The notes beneath the pieces were generated by a model. The model did no database searches. It had not been told where the DNA came from and saw only the letters and a list, made by a program, of their open reading frames with translations. Source: Candidatus Borkfalkia ceftriaxoniphila (GTDB taxonomy: Bacteria; Bacillota; Clostridia; Christensenellales; Borkfalkiaceae). From it: a DNA stretch of 64,000 nt. The stretch covers positions 1,524,005-1,588,004 of the forward strand of contig NZ_SDOZ01000002.1 in assembly GCF_004134775.1 (NCBI RefSeq). Direction: 5' to 3'. Below are positions 18,104 to 27,687 of the stretch, piece after piece; positions within the stretch are counted from its first letter, which is position 1; each line of letters begins with the position of its first letter. Both the position numbers and the translations under genes were made by a program.

Positions 18104-18173
18104 AAATCAAAACGTGCTGCATGCTATAAGTTTTACTGTTTCTGAGATAAACAGAGGGCTTATAGCATTTTTT
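18104..18173 (+). promoter_or_regulatory. Terminator-containing leader, candidate guanidine-IV (mepA-type) riboswitch
   Basis: The leader RNA holds an outer stem ATGCTATAAG (18121-18130) / CTTATAGCAT (18159-18168) followed directly by six T residues, so it is an intrinsic terminator before the gene. The long loop has its own stem CTGTTT (18136-18141) / AAACAG (18149-18154), then AGGG. A compact structured loop within a terminator, directly upstream of a MATE exporter in a Clostridia-type genome, matches the reported setting of the mepA motif (guanidine-IV riboswitch). I cannot run a covariance model, so the class is tentative. Confidence 0.55.
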
Positions 18174-18190
18174 ATGCGAAAGAGGAACTT

Positions 18191-19567
18191 ATGCCGCAGG
18201 ATAACGAGCGCCTATTGGGCGAAAAACCGATTTTTCGGCTGTTGATGAAAATGGCTGTGCCGACCATGCTGTCCATGTTTATTCAGTCCATGTACAATAT
18301 CGTGGACAGCATTTTCGTCACGCGCCTCGGTCAGCAGGCGTTCAACGCCGTCACGCTCGTGTATCCGCTGCAAAATCTCGTGCTGGCGGTCGCGGTCGGA
18401 TTGGGCGTGGGGCTGAATTCCTGTATTTCGCGCTCTCTGGGCGCGGGACGGCGCGACGAGGCGGATTCGTACGCCGCGCACGGGTTCATGCTCTCGTTCA
18501 TTCACTGCGCGCTCTTTCTCGTATTGGGGCTGTTCGGCACGAAACCGTTTCTGAAATTGTTTACCGACGATCCCGCGGTTCTGGAATACGGCGTTTCTTA
18601 CGGGAAGATCGTCTTGTGTCTGGCGTGCTTTTCCCTCGTGCATATCGCCGTGGAAAAACTGTTCCAGGCGACGGGGAATACCATGTTCCCCATGCTGATG
18701 CAGGCGCTCGGGGCGATCGTCAACATCATCTTCGACCCGCTCCTGATCTACGGCGTGGGCGTATTTCCGGAAATGGGCGTCACGGGCGCGGCGGTCGCAA
18801 CCGTTTTGGGGCAGGCGTGCGCGTGCATCGTGTCGCTCGTGTGGTTTTTCGCAAAGGGGAACGGGCTGAAAGTCAGATTCCGCGGTTTCCGTTTCCGCAA
18901 AAAGGAAGTGGGGCGCATCTACGCGGTGGGCGTCCCTTCGGCGCTGATGATGGCGATGCCCTCGGCGCTCGTGGGGATATTGAACACCATTCTCGGGCGC
19001 GTATCCGAACTTTCGGTCAACTTTTTCGGCATTTATTACAAATTGCAGACGCTCATCTATGTGCCCGCCTCGGGTCTGGTGCAGGGAATGCGCCCCATCG
19101 TGGGATACAATCACGGCGCAAAATTATACGGGCGCATGGACAAATGCGTGCGGCTGAGCCTTCTCGTCGTGGGCGGTTTTATTCTGGCGGGAACGCTGCT
19201 GTTCGAACTGTTTCCCCGCCCCATTCTCGCGCTGTTCGGCGCGGACAACGAGATGATGGAGATCGGCATTCCCGGGCTTCGGATCCTCGCGTCGGGATTT
19301 CTGGTGTCCACGTTCGGCGTCATTTTGCCGGGCGCGTTCGAGGCGCTGGGCATGGGCGTGCGCTCTCTGGCGATCACGCTGGTCCGACAACTCATCCTCA
19401 TTCCGCCGCTCGCCCTCGCGCTCCTGCCCGCGATGGGGCTTGCGGGCGTATGGCTCGCCTTTCCCGTTTCCGAATGCGCGGCGGCGGCGCTGGCTCTCGC
19501 GCTGTACGCGCAATTTAAAAAGAGGCGGGGCGCGGCTCAGCCGTCGATCTCGGCGAACGCCTCGTAA
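18191..19567 (+). CDS. MATE-family efflux transporter (MepA-like)
   Basis: 458-residue inner-membrane antiporter with about 12 spans. The N-terminus carries the MATE pattern LMKMAVPTMLSMFIQSMYNI with VDSIFV, and the second half repeats it (YYKLQTLIYVPASGLVQGMRPI). It exports cationic compounds using Na+ or H+. GAGGAAC precedes the ATG. The terminator-type leader upstream suggests ligand-induced readthrough; if that is guanidine-IV, guanidinium or related compounds would be the signal. Its 3' end overlaps the convergent MerR gene by 31 bases. Confidence 0.9.
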   Translation: MPQDNERLLGEKPIFRLLMKMAVPTMLSMFIQSMYNIVDSIFVTRLGQQAFNAVTLVYPLQNLVLAVAVGLGVGLNSCISRSLGAGRRDEADSYAAHGFMLSFIHCALFLVLGLFGTKPFLKLFTDDPAVLEYGVSYGKIVLCLACFSLVHIAVEKLFQATGNTMFPMLMQALGAIVNIIFDPLLIYGVGVFPEMGVTGAAVATVLGQACACIVSLVWFFAKGNGLKVRFRGFRFRKKEVGRIYAVGVPSALMMAMPSALVGILNTILGRVSELSVNFFGIYYKLQTLIYVPASGLVQGMRPIVGYNHGAKLYGRMDKCVRLSLLVVGGFILAGTLLFELFPRPILALFGADNEMMEIGIPGLRILASGFLVSTFGVILPGAFEALGMGVRSLAITLVRQLILIPPLALALLPAMGLAGVWLAFPVSECAAAALALALYAQFKKRRGAAQPSISANAS

Positions 19568-20223
19568 AAGTCCTGCTGCACGCCGTTTTCGGTAGCGGTG
19601 ACGAGGTATTTGCCAAAAATTTTGCTTCCCTCGGGCGCTTCGATCACTTTCTGCGTAGCGGTATCGATGGACAGTAAGCCGCTCATATAGCGTTTTTCTT
19701 CTGCAAATCGATTTTTTTCGAAGACGAGGAACTGCGGTTCTTCGCCACGCGAACGAATGCAGACGCCCAACCGTTCGTATTCGGAAACGAATTCGCGCGC
19801 GCTCTTTTGTTCGGAGAGTGCGAAGGGGTGAAATGCGGGCAGCCGCTCGTACACGCAGGCGTTGCCGCGCGCTCTCAGTTCGCCGATACGGCGGATCGCC
19901 GCGGACTTTTTTTTCAGACGTACGAGCGAACTTTCCAACTCCGCGATACGGCGGGTAAGCGTCTGTTCGTTTTCTTCGAACACGTCGGAAATTTCTCCGA
20001 GGGACGAGGCGAAACAGGTCCTGATCTTATCGACGGGTATGGACAGACTGCGCAAAAACAGTATGTCGTACACCGCCAGCATATTCTGCATGGTCGGTTC
20101 GCGGTAGTTGTTTTCCCGGTTGCGCTCGAATTTCAGCAGCCCTTCGCTTTCCCAATAGCGCAGCGCCGAGGCGCGGATCCCGAATATTTTTGCGATTTCC
20201 GAAAGATATTTTTCTTGTTTCAT
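19537..20223 (-). CDS. MerR-family regulator with GyrI-like C-terminal region
   Basis: 228 residues. Residues 1-70 form the MerR DNA-binding domain (LSEIAKIFGIRASALRYWESEGLL, quoted in part), then a dimerisation coiled coil about 75-115 (TLTRRIAELESSLVRLKKK). An effector-type domain fills 115-228. There are no clustered Cys residues, so it is a drug- or metabolite-type rather than metal-type MerR. It is transcribed away from the second MATE gene, whose promoter has the 19-base spacer typical of MerR activation. It likely activates that exporter in response to the exported compound. Confidence 0.87.
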   Translation of the reverse strand: MKQEKYLSEIAKIFGIRASALRYWESEGLLKFERNRENNYREPTMQNMLAVYDILFLRSLSIPVDKIRTCFASSLGEISDVFEENEQTLTRRIAELESSLVRLKKKSAAIRRIGELRARGNACVYERLPAFHPFALSEQKSAREFVSEYERLGVCIRSRGEEPQFLVFEKNRFAEEKRYMSGLLSIDTATQKVIEAPEGSKIFGKYLVTATENGVQQDFYEAFAEIDG

Positions 20224-20240
20224 AATGTTCCGCTATCCTC

Positions 20241-20271
20241 TTGACATTCAAGTTGCTTTAAGGTTTATACT
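20241..20271 (+). promoter_or_regulatory. MerR-type promoter/operator of the second MATE gene
   Basis: TTGACA, a 19-base spacer, TATACT. Within the spacer lies a dyad ACATTCAAG (20244-20252), TTG, CTTTAAGGT (20256-20264) with 7 of 9 bases mirrored. An overlong spacer with a central dyad is the hallmark of promoters twisted open by MerR proteins. Confidence 0.88.
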
Positions 20272-20304
20272 ATACAAGTATAACACATTTTGGAGAAAAT
20301 GGCA

Positions 20305-21606
20305 ATGATAAAACAATTTTTGCGCTACGTGCTGCCCTCCATGGCGGCGTTTGCGTTTTCGGGGTTGTATTCCATTGTCGACGGGTATTTCGTCGGCAAC
20401 AACGTGGGGGACGCGGGGCTTGCCGCCATCAATATCGCCTATCCCATGATCGCACTCGTCAACTCGGTGGGAACGGGCATCGGTATCGGCGGCGCGGTGT
20501 TCGTTTCCTTAACGCGCGGCGAGGGCGATGCGGAGAGCGAAAAAAAATATCTGGGCAACACATTGATGTTTTTATTGGGCGCGAGCGTAGTGTGCACGCT
20601 CTTGCTGCTCGCCGTGTACCGCCCGTTTCTGCAGGCGTTCGGCGCGACGGGCGAGGTGCTGGAGGGCGCGAAAACCTATTCGCTCGTGCTCATTTTATGC
20701 ACTGCTTTGCAGGTATTGGCCACGGGCTGTATCCCGCTGCTTCGCAATTTCGGCGCGGCGGTGGGGGCGATGCTCGCCATGAGCGGCGGTTTCGTCAGCA
20801 ATATCTTTCTCGATTGGCTGTTCGTGCAGTATATGTCCCTCGGACTGTTCGGCGCCGCGCTTGCAACGGGCATCGGGCAGGCGGTCACGGTGGTGCCGTG
20901 CGCGGTCTTTTTGTTTTTGCGCATCAGAAAGATGGGCGGCGGGGTATTCTCCTTTTCCCTTCGGCGTATCGGCAAGATCGCCGCGGTGGGCGCATCGCCC
21001 TTCGGGCTGACGCTCTGCCCCAATATCACCACGCTCATACTCAATAAATTTTGTCTGGAATTCGGCGGGGATACGGCGGTCGCGGCGTACGCGGTGGTCG
21101 CGTATATGTATTCGGTCATTCTCTTTTTGTTGCAGGGCGTGGGCGACGGCGCGCAGCCTCTTGTCAGCGCCTGTTACGGAGAGGGACAGGAAAAGACCGC
21201 GAAAAAATTCCGGAATTACGCCTACGTTACGGCGCTCGTCACCGCGCTCGTTTATTTCCTCGCGCTGCTTTTCTGCCGCGAACTCATTCCGAAAGCATTC
21301 GGCACGAGCGATGAGGCGGGTGCGCTCGCGGCGCGCGTACTGCCGATATTCGGCGCGGGTACGCTGTTCACGGCAATTATCAAAGTGACTTCCTCCTATT
21401 TTTATTCCATCGGCAAGAGCAAAGTGTCCTACGGTCTTGTGTACGGGGAATTGGCGATCGTGTTTGCGGCGGCGTTCGCGCTCTCGTCTTTTTTAAAACT
21501 TGACGGGGTATGGCTGGCTTTGCCTCTCACGCAGGCGGTCCTGTGCGTTGCGGCGATCGCGATCCTTTTCGCGCTTTCCCGTAAAAATAAGTTTAAAAAC
21601 ATTTGA
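20305..21606 (+). CDS. MATE-family efflux transporter, MerR-controlled
   Basis: 433-residue MATE antiporter with about 12 spans (FLRYVLPSMAAFAFSGLYSIVDGYFVG at the N-terminus, quoted in part). I start it at ATG 20305, 9 bases after GGAG. An upstream TTG and ATG are in frame but too close to that site. It diverges from a MerR gene across a 19-base-spacer promoter. It is only distantly similar to the MATE protein 2 kb upstream, so the two are not a recent duplication. The stop codon overlaps the -35 of the next promoter. Confidence 0.88.
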   Translation: MIKQFLRYVLPSMAAFAFSGLYSIVDGYFVGNNVGDAGLAAINIAYPMIALVNSVGTGIGIGGAVFVSLTRGEGDAESEKKYLGNTLMFLLGASVVCTLLLLAVYRPFLQAFGATGEVLEGAKTYSLVLILCTALQVLATGCIPLLRNFGAAVGAMLAMSGGFVSNIFLDWLFVQYMSLGLFGAALATGIGQAVTVVPCAVFLFLRIRKMGGGVFSFSLRRIGKIAAVGASPFGLTLCPNITTLILNKFCLEFGGDTAVAAYAVVAYMYSVILFLLQGVGDGAQPLVSACYGEGQEKTAKKFRNYAYVTALVTALVYFLALLFCRELIPKAFGTSDEAGALAARVLPIFGAGTLFTAIIKVTSSYFYSIGKSKVSYGLVYGELAIVFAAAFALSSFLKLDGVWLALPLTQAVLCVAAIAILFALSRKNKFKNI

Positions 21607-21631
21607 CATGGGTTAAACTCTATGATAGAAT
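21603..21631 (+). promoter_or_regulatory. Sigma-A promoter of the P-type ATPase leader
   Basis: TTGACA, 17 bases, TAGAAT, with the -35 overlapping the MATE stop codon. Predicted start about 21638, giving a leader of roughly 160 bases. Confidence 0.78.
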
Positions 21632-21665
21632 GTTAAAAAACACAAAAATAAGGATTTTTCGAAAA

Positions 21666-21728
21666 ATGAACGACGGCAACGGAGACGTAGCCCCCGACCC
21701 AAGTTATGATAATACGAAAGAATTTTAA
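21666..21728 (+). CDS. Putative leader peptide, acidic and proline-containing
   Basis: A 20-codon ORF in the leader, encoding MNDGNGDVAPDPSYDNTKEF. AAGGA lies 11 bases upstream. It has six Asp or Glu residues, and two prolines in VAPDP. The stop touches the left arm of a terminator hairpin. Acidic/proline leader peptides such as MgtL destabilise the ribosome at low Mg2+ and control an Mg2+ transport ATPase downstream. The parallel here is in layout and composition only. Confidence 0.45.
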   Translation: MNDGNGDVAPDPSYDNTKEF

Positions 21729-21757
21729 GGCATAGCCGTACCCGGCTATGTCTTTTT
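21729..21757 (+). terminator. Leader terminator before the P-type ATPase
   Basis: Stem GGCATAGCCG / CGGCTATGTC with a TACC loop and a TTTTT tract, 40 bases before the ATPase start. GTTATG at 21703-21708, inside the leader ORF, can pair with CATAGC at 21731-21736 in the left arm, a candidate antiterminator. Confidence 0.75.
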
Positions 21758-21800
21758 GTGTTTTCAAAAATTTATTCGGAGGAGTAAAAACTCGAAATCT

Positions 21801-24470
21801 ATGGAAAGTCAAGATCACAAACCCTGGCACTCGTTGTCCGTGCGCGAAGTGGAGGAGATTTTATCCACGAGCGAACGGGGACTCAGCGACGAAGAGGCCG
21901 CCAGACGGCTGGAACAATACGGCAAAAACGATCTTCGGCAGAAAAAACCCAAGAGCATCCTGAAAATGCTGTGGGAACAGGTCTCCGACGTGATGGTGCT
22001 CATTCTTATCGCGGCGGCGGTCTTTTCGATGGTCATGCAGGAATGGGCGGAGGCGGTCATCATTCTCGCCGTCGTCGCGCTCAATGCGGTCATCGGAATC
22101 ATTCAGGAGAAAAAAGCCGCTAACGCGTTGGCGGCTTTGAAGAGCATGAGCGCTCCCACCGCGCGCGTCCTGCGCGAAGGGGAGGAGAGCGTCGTGCCCG
22201 CGAGCGAACTGGTGCCGGGAGATTATATCTATCTCGAGGACGGCGCCATCGTGCCCGCGGATATCCGCATCGTCGCGGATTCGAACATAAAAATACAGGA
22301 AGCCGCGCTCACGGGCGAGAGCGTGCCGTCGGAAAAGGACGGCCCCAGCATCCTTCCCGAGGACGCGCCCTTGGGCGACCGCGTGAATATGGCGTATACG
22401 TCGTCCGTCGTCATGTACGGCAACGCGCAGGGCATCGTCGTTGGCACGGGCATGAATACCGAAGTCGGCAAGATCGCGGGCATGCTCGAAGAGGAAGACG
22501 ATCTGGAAACTCCCTTAAAGAAAAAACTCAATTCCGTGGGAAAAATTTTAAGCCTCGTGGGGCTTGTGGTCTGCGTTTTGGTATTCGTCATCGGTATGCT
22601 GCGCGGACGGCAGATCCTGCCGCTCGTGATGACGGCGATCTCGCTCGCGATTTCCATTATTCCCGAAGGACTTCCCGCGACCGCGACCATCATCATGGCG
22701 CTCGGCGTGCAGCGCATGGCGAAAAAGAACGCCTTGGTGCGCAACCTGCCCGCCGTGGAGACGCTCGGCGGCGCGACGGTCATCTGCTGCGACAAGACGG
22801 GCACGCTCACGCTCAATAAAATGACGGTCACGCACGTCGCCATCAACGGCGATTTTGTGGAGGGGAATGCGACCGATGCTTCAGAATCGGTGCAAAAGTA
22901 CGGCGATCTGTGCCGCGATCTTGTGTTCGGCTGCGCGCTGTGCAACAACGCGTCGAAAGATCCCGACCGCCCCGGCGAAACGCTGGGCGATCCCACCGAG
23001 GGCGCGCTTTTATTCTACGCTGACAAATTCGGGGACGATTACGACCAACTGAAAACGCAGTATCCGCGCCTGTTCGAACAGCCGTTCGATTCCGTGCGCA
23101 AGCGCATGACCACGGTGCACGAAATAGACGGAAAGATCGTCGCGTACACCAAGGGCGCGGTGGACGAAATGTTGCCGCTTTGCACGCACGTTCTGACAAA
23201 AGAAGGCGTGCGCGCGATGACCGAAGAGGATCGCGCACAGATCCTCGCCCTCGTGCAGAAGATGAGCGCGGAGGCTTTGCGCCTTCTGGGATTTGCCAAG
23301 CGCGAACTTGCCGCGGTGCCCGACGACGAGCAGGCGGACGTGGAGATCAACATGACCTTCGTCGGCGCGGTGGGCATGATCGACCCGCCCAGAAACGAGG
23401 TCATCGGCGCGGTCGAAACCTGCCACACGGCGGGCATTCAGGTCATCATGATCACGGGCGACCATAAGATCACGGCGACGGCGATCGCGAAACAACTGCA
23501 TATCTATCAAGAGGGCAACATCGTCATTACGGGACAGGAACTTGACGAAATGACCGACGACGAATTGGACGCGGCGGTCAAAAAGACCACGGTGTTCGCG
23601 CGCGTTTCGCCTTCCGATAAAATGCGCATCATCCGTTCGCTCAAACGAAACGGCGAAATAGCCGCCATGACGGGCGACGGCGTAAACGACTCGCCCGCCC
23701 TGAAAGAGGCGGATATCGGCGTGGCGATGGGCATTACGGGCACGGACGTCGCCAAGGACGCCGCGGACATGATCCTGATGGACGACAACTTCACCACCAT
23801 CGAATACGCCGTGCGCGAGGGGCGGCGGGTGTACCGCAATATTCAAAAGGTCATCCAGTTTCTCGTCGCGGGCAATATCGCGGAGATCCTTACGCTCTTT
23901 CTCGCCGTCTGTTTCAACTGGGCGGATCCCATTTTGGCGGTGCATATCCTGCTCATCAACCTCGCCACCGATTCGCTGCCCGCCATCGCGCTGGGCGTGG
24001 ATCCTTCCGATTCCAACGTGATGAAGACTAAACCCGTCAAGAGCGGCTCGCTGTTTGCCGACGGATTGCTTTTCCGCATCGTGCTGCACGGCGTATTCAT
24101 TTCCATTGCGACGCTCGCCGCGTACTGGATCGGCGAGTTGTATTTCGGAAACCACCCCGAAGCGATGACCATGACCTTTATCGTTCTGGCATTTTCGCAA
24201 CTCGTGCACTCGCTCAACCAGCGCAGCAACTACGACAGCGTGTTCCATAAAAATAAGGAACACAACTTCTATCTGTTCGGCGCCATGGCCGTTTCGGCTG
24301 CCATCGCGCTCGCGGTACTGCTCATTCCGCCCCTGCAGGGATTTTTCAAATTCGTATCCCTGGGCTGGAAGGAATGGCTCATCGCCATCGGGCTTTCGCT
24401 CTTTCCGCTCGTCGCCGTGGAGATCAGCAAGATCTTCATGCGCGCTTCGAGAAAACGAAAATCCGTATAA
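21801..24470 (+). CDS. Calcium-type P2 cation-transporting P-type ATPase
   Basis: 889-residue membrane pump with a cation ATPase N-terminal domain. TGES lies at 171-174, the M4 ion-site motif PEGLP at 288-292, the phosphorylated aspartate D331 in DKTGTLT, and the hinge TGDGVNDSPA from 624. The PEGLP motif and 889 residues fit bacterial PMCA/SERCA-like Ca2+ ATPases; Mn2+ or Mg2+ transport is possible. I start at ATG 21801. The best ribosome site (GGAGGAG, 21778-21784) is about 16 bases upstream, longer than usual, and no nearer in-frame start exists. The leader contains a small ORF and a terminator, so expression is probably conditional. Confidence 0.9.
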   Translation: MESQDHKPWHSLSVREVEEILSTSERGLSDEEAARRLEQYGKNDLRQKKPKSILKMLWEQVSDVMVLILIAAAVFSMVMQEWAEAVIILAVVALNAVIGIIQEKKAANALAALKSMSAPTARVLREGEESVVPASELVPGDYIYLEDGAIVPADIRIVADSNIKIQEAALTGESVPSEKDGPSILPEDAPLGDRVNMAYTSSVVMYGNAQGIVVGTGMNTEVGKIAGMLEEEDDLETPLKKKLNSVGKILSLVGLVVCVLVFVIGMLRGRQILPLVMTAISLAISIIPEGLPATATIIMALGVQRMAKKNALVRNLPAVETLGGATVICCDKTGTLTLNKMTVTHVAINGDFVEGNATDASESVQKYGDLCRDLVFGCALCNNASKDPDRPGETLGDPTEGALLFYADKFGDDYDQLKTQYPRLFEQPFDSVRKRMTTVHEIDGKIVAYTKGAVDEMLPLCTHVLTKEGVRAMTEEDRAQILALVQKMSAEALRLLGFAKRELAAVPDDEQADVEINMTFVGAVGMIDPPRNEVIGAVETCHTAGIQVIMITGDHKITATAIAKQLHIYQEGNIVITGQELDEMTDDELDAAVKKTTVFARVSPSDKMRIIRSLKRNGEIAAMTGDGVNDSPALKEADIGVAMGITGTDVAKDAADMILMDDNFTTIEYAVREGRRVYRNIQKVIQFLVAGNIAEILTLFLAVCFNWADPILAVHILLINLATDSLPAIALGVDPSDSNVMKTKPVKSGSLFADGLLFRIVLHGVFISIATLAAYWIGELYFGNHPEAMTMTFIVLAFSQLVHSLNQRSNYDSVFHKNKEHNFYLFGAMAVSAAIALAVLLIPPLQGFFKFVSLGWKEWLIAIGLSLFPLVAVEISKIFMRASRKRKSV

Positions 24471-24475
24471 AAAGT

Positions 24476-24503
24476 GCGGGGCGCTGTGCGCTCCGCTTTT
24501 TTT
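24476..24503 (+). terminator. Intrinsic terminator of the ATPase gene
   Basis: Stem GCGGGGCGC / GCGCTCCGC, TGT loop, seven T residues. Confidence 0.85.
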
Positions 24504-24526
24504 ATGATGAAATTTGAACGGAACGA

Positions 24527-24555
24527 TTGATTTTTTCACGAATCTTCCTTATAAT
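24527..24555 (+). promoter_or_regulatory. Sigma-A promoter of the pentose operon
   Basis: TTGATT, 17 bases, TATAAT. Confidence 0.75.
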
Positions 24556-24583
24556 GAAAGGGAAGAAATCAAGGGAGAAAACC

Positions 24584-26185
24584 ATGGTGAAAGATATAAA
24601 AAATATCATAGAATCGGGCGGCTGTTCGCTCGGCATCGAATTCGGCTCCACGAGGATCAAGGCGGTGCTCATCGGCGAGGACAACGAGCCTTTGGCGACG
24701 GGCGGCCACGACTGGGAAAACAAATTCGAGAACGGGATCTGGACGTACGCGCTCGCAGACGTCGTCGCGGGGATGCAAGACGCGTACAAAAAACTCGCGG
24801 ACGACGTTTTCACGCGCTACGGCGCGACCGTTTCGAAACTTGCGGCGCTCGGCGTGAGCGCGATGATGCACGGTTATCTGGTATTCGACGACGAGGGCAG
24901 ACAACTCGCGCCTTTTTGCACATGGCGCAACAACAACGCGGCGTCCGCCGCGGAAAAACTGACGAAACTTTTCGCCTATCCCGTGCCCGCGCGCTGGTCC
25001 GCCGCGCATCTGTACCGGGCAATTCTGAGCGGGGAAGAACACGTGAAAAAGATATCTTTCCAGACGACGCTGGAAGGCTGGGTGCATTATCTTCTGACGG
25101 GCGAAAAGGTGATCGGTATCGGCGAGGCCTCGGGTATGTTCCCCGTGGATACCCAAACCAAGGATTTCGACGCGGCGATGCTGGAAAAATTCGACGACGC
25201 CGTAAAAAGTTACGGCGTACCGTACCGTTTGAAAGATATTTTGCCCAAAGTGCTCGTTGCGGGCAAGGACGCGGGCGCGCTCACCGAAGAGGGCGCGCGC
25301 CTTTTAGACCCGACGGGGACACTGGCGGCGGGCGCTCCCATGTGTCCGCCCGAGGGCGACGCGGGCACGGGCATGGTGGCGACGAACAGCGTAAAGCGCC
25401 GCACGGGCAACGTTTCGGCGGGCACGTCGGTATTCGCCATGATCGTGCTGGAAAGACCGCTTTCCAAAGTCTATCCCGAAATCGATCTCGTCACTACGCC
25501 TGCGGGCGATCTCGTCGGCATGGTGCACTGCAACAACTGCACGTCCGACCTCAACGCTTGGGTGGACGTGTTCGGGGAATTCGCCCGCCTTTCAGGGCGC
25601 GACATGGAACGATCGGAACTCTTCGAACTTTTATACCGCGAGAGCGAAAAGGGCGACGCCGACTGCGGCGGCCTCATTTCGTACAACTACGTTTCCAACG
25701 AACATATTACAGGGATCGACGCGGGGCGGCCGCTGTTCGCGAGGACTTCCGAGAGTAAGTTTACGCTCGCCAATCTCATGCGTTCGCATCTGTTCGCGTC
25801 GCTCGGCGCGCTGAAGATCGGCTGCGACATCCTTCTCAAAGAGGAGGGCGTGAAAGTGGACGCGATCACGGGCCACGGCGGACTGTTCAAGACCGAGGGC
25901 GTGGGGCAGAGTTATCTCGCGGCGGCGCTGAACGCGCCCGTCACCGTCATGAAGACGGCGGGCGAGGGCGGCGCCTGGGGCATCGCGATCTTAGCCAATT
26001 ACCGCGTGCGCGGCGGCTCTCTTCCGCTCGAAGAATACCTTGCGCAAAAGGTGTTCGCGGGGCGCGAAAGTTATACGCTCGCGCCCGATCCCGAAACCGT
26101 TGCTGGTTACGAAAAATTTGCCGCGCGCTACAAGGCGGGGCTTCCGATCGTGCGCGAAGCCGTGCGCTGCATGGGGAAGGAATAA
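24584..26185 (+). CDS. FGGY-family carbohydrate kinase (ribulokinase-like)
   Basis: 533-residue sugar kinase. The start is ATG 24584, set by AAGGGAG nine bases upstream; the open frame reaches further but has no site. The N-terminal [14 protein letters not shown] is the phosphate-1 motif, [11 protein letters not shown] is a substrate segment, and [20 protein letters not shown] plus [10 protein letters not shown] form the second ATP-binding half. An L-ribulose-5-phosphate epimerase follows after 12 bases, so L-ribulose or a related ketopentose is the likely substrate. No arabinose isomerase is in the window. Confidence 0.84.
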   Translation: MVKDIKNIIESGGCSLGIEFGSTRIKAVLIGEDNEPLATGGHDWENKFENGIWTYALADVVAGMQDAYKKLADDVFTRYGATVSKLAALGVSAMMHGYLVFDDEGRQLAPFCTWRNNNAASAAEKLTKLFAYPVPARWSAAHLYRAILSGEEHVKKISFQTTLEGWVHYLLTGEKVIGIGEASGMFPVDTQTKDFDAAMLEKFDDAVKSYGVPYRLKDILPKVLVAGKDAGALTEEGARLLDPTGTLAAGAPMCPPEGDAGTGMVATNSVKRRTGNVSAGTSVFAMIVLERPLSKVYPEIDLVTTPAGDLVGMVHCNNCTSDLNAWVDVFGEFARLSGRDMERSELFELLYRESEKGDADCGGLISYNYVSNEHITGIDAGRPLFARTSESKFTLANLMRSHLFASLGALKIGCDILLKEEGVKVDAITGHGGLFKTEGVGQSYLAAALNAPVTVMKTAGEGGAWGIAILANYRVRGGSLPLEEYLAQKVFAGRESYTLAPDPETVAGYEKFAARYKAGLPIVREAVRCMGKE

Positions 26186-26197
26186 GGAGAATAAGAT

Positions 26198-26899
26198 ATG
26201 CTGAAAAAATGCAAGGAAAAAGTGTTCCGCGCCAATCTTCAATTGGTCGAAAACAAACTCGTGCTCTATACCTGGGGCAACGTGAGCGAGCGCGACAGGG
26301 AAAGCGGGCTCGTCGTCATCAAGCCCAGCGGCGTTTCCTACGCCGAAATGACCGCGGACGACATGGTCGTCGTGGATTTGGACGGAAACGTCGTAGAGGG
26401 GCAGCTGCGCCCTTCCAGCGATACGCCGACGCATCTGGAAATATATAAGGCGTATCCCGAGATCTGCGGCGTGACGCACACCCACTCCACCTTTGCGACG
26501 AGTTGGGCGCAGGCGGGGCGGGATATTCCCTTTTACGGGACCACCCACGCCGACTATTTTTACGGCGATATTCCCTGCGCGCGCGCTTTGATGCGCCAAG
26601 AGGTGGAGGGCGAGTACGAAAAGAATACGGGGCTGGTCATTCTGGAACGCTTTCAAAAGGACGGACTGAAACCCATGGAAGTGCCCGGCGTGCTCGTCAA
26701 GAGCCACGGCGTGTTCGCGTTCGGGAAAGACGCGGCCGAGTCCGTGCACAATGCCACCGTGATGGAAGAGATCGCCAAAATGGCGTTTTTGACCGAATCC
26801 GTCAATCCCGAAGTTTCGCGCGCTGATCGGGCGATGATGGATAAACATTTCCTGCGCAAGCACGGCGCGAACGCATATTACGGGCAGGCGAAAAAATGA
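26198..26899 (+). CDS. araD: L-ribulose-5-phosphate 4-epimerase
   Basis: 233-residue class II aldolase-fold epimerase that converts L-ribulose 5-phosphate to D-xylulose 5-phosphate. The zinc ligands are visible in [15 protein letters not shown] and, further on, [19 protein letters not shown] and [10 protein letters not shown] match the phosphate-binding region of AraD. It follows the FGGY kinase and overlaps the next gene by four bases (ATGA). Together they feed a pentose into the pentose phosphate pathway. Confidence 0.93.
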   Translation: MLKKCKEKVFRANLQLVENKLVLYTWGNVSERDRESGLVVIKPSGVSYAEMTADDMVVVDLDGNVVEGQLRPSSDTPTHLEIYKAYPEICGVTHTHSTFATSWAQAGRDIPFYGTTHADYFYGDIPCARALMRQEVEGEYEKNTGLVILERFQKDGLKPMEVPGVLVKSHGVFAFGKDAAESVHNATVMEEIAKMAFLTESVNPEVSRADRAMMDKHFLRKHGANAYYGQAKK

Positions 26900-27687
26900 C
26901 GACGGGCGTTTCCACCGCCTCTTTATTTTTAAGGGAAATGAACGAGGACGCGCTCACGGTGTTCAAGGATCTGGGCGTAAAGTGCACGGAAATTTTTCTC
27001 GCCACCTTTTCCGAATACACCGAGGACTACGCGCGGCTTTTAAAGGCGCGCGCCGAGGGGCTTGACGTCCGTTCGGTGCATGTTCTGAACACGCAGTTCG
27101 AACCGCAGTTGTTCGGCGCGCATCCGCGCGCCCGCAGGGACGCGTACGAAATATTGGACGGCGTCATGCGTTCCGCGCGCATTTTCGGCGCGCGGGCGTA
27201 TACCTTTCACGGCGTCACGCGGCTGAAAAAGAGTTTCAAGGGGCTGGATTATCCGCAGATCGCGGCAAGCCTGTGCGAAATTTCCCAAACCTGCGAAAAA
27301 TACGGCGTCGCTTTATGTCTGGAAAACGTGCACTGGGCGACCTACGCGGAGCCGGGCGTCTTTCGGAAATTGAAGGCGTACGCGCCTTCCCTGCAAGGCG
27401 TATTCGACATCAAGCAGGCGCGCCTTTCGGGGTATCCGTACGCCATGTATATCAAGGACATGGCGGGCAGCATTTCCCACGTGCACCTCTCGGATGTGGA
27501 CGGGAACGGGAAAATGTGCCTTCCCGGCAAGGGCCGTACGGATTTTTTCGAGGTGTTTTCGCGCCTCAAAGACGCGGGGTTCGACGGCGCCGCCATCGTG
27601 GAGGCGTACACGGGCGACTACGGCGAATATGCGGAATTAAAAGAGAGTTGCGATTATCTGGACGAGGTGATCGACAAGGTTTACTAG
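26896..27687 (+). CDS. Sugar phosphate isomerase/epimerase (TIM barrel)
   Basis: 263-residue AP-endonuclease-2/xylose-isomerase-like barrel. Metal-site residues are expected in YTFHGV, CLENVHW, VFDIKQ, HVHLSD and AIVEAY, all of which can be seen in the right order. These proteins act on ketoses or keto-hexulose phosphates with a divalent metal. The ATGA overlap ties it to araD. It resembles L-ribulose/L-xylulose 3-epimerase-type enzymes in layout, but the specificity cannot be set from sequence. Confidence 0.78.
   Translation: MTTGVSTASLFLREMNEDALTVFKDLGVKCTEIFLATFSEYTEDYARLLKARAEGLDVRSVHVLNTQFEPQLFGAHPRARRDAYEILDGVMRSARIFGARAYTFHGVTRLKKSFKGLDYPQIAASLCEISQTCEKYGVALCLENVHWATYAEPGVFRKLKAYAPSLQGVFDIKQARLSGYPYAMYIKDMAGSISHVHLSDVDGNGKMCLPGKGRTDFFEVFSRLKDAGFDGAAIVEAYTGDYGEYAELKESCDYLDEVIDKVY

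Noticed and set aside
21638-21757. yybP-ykoY manganese or M-box magnesium riboswitch
   Set aside because: The conserved loop sequences of those classes are not visible; only a simple terminator and a short ORF are seen.
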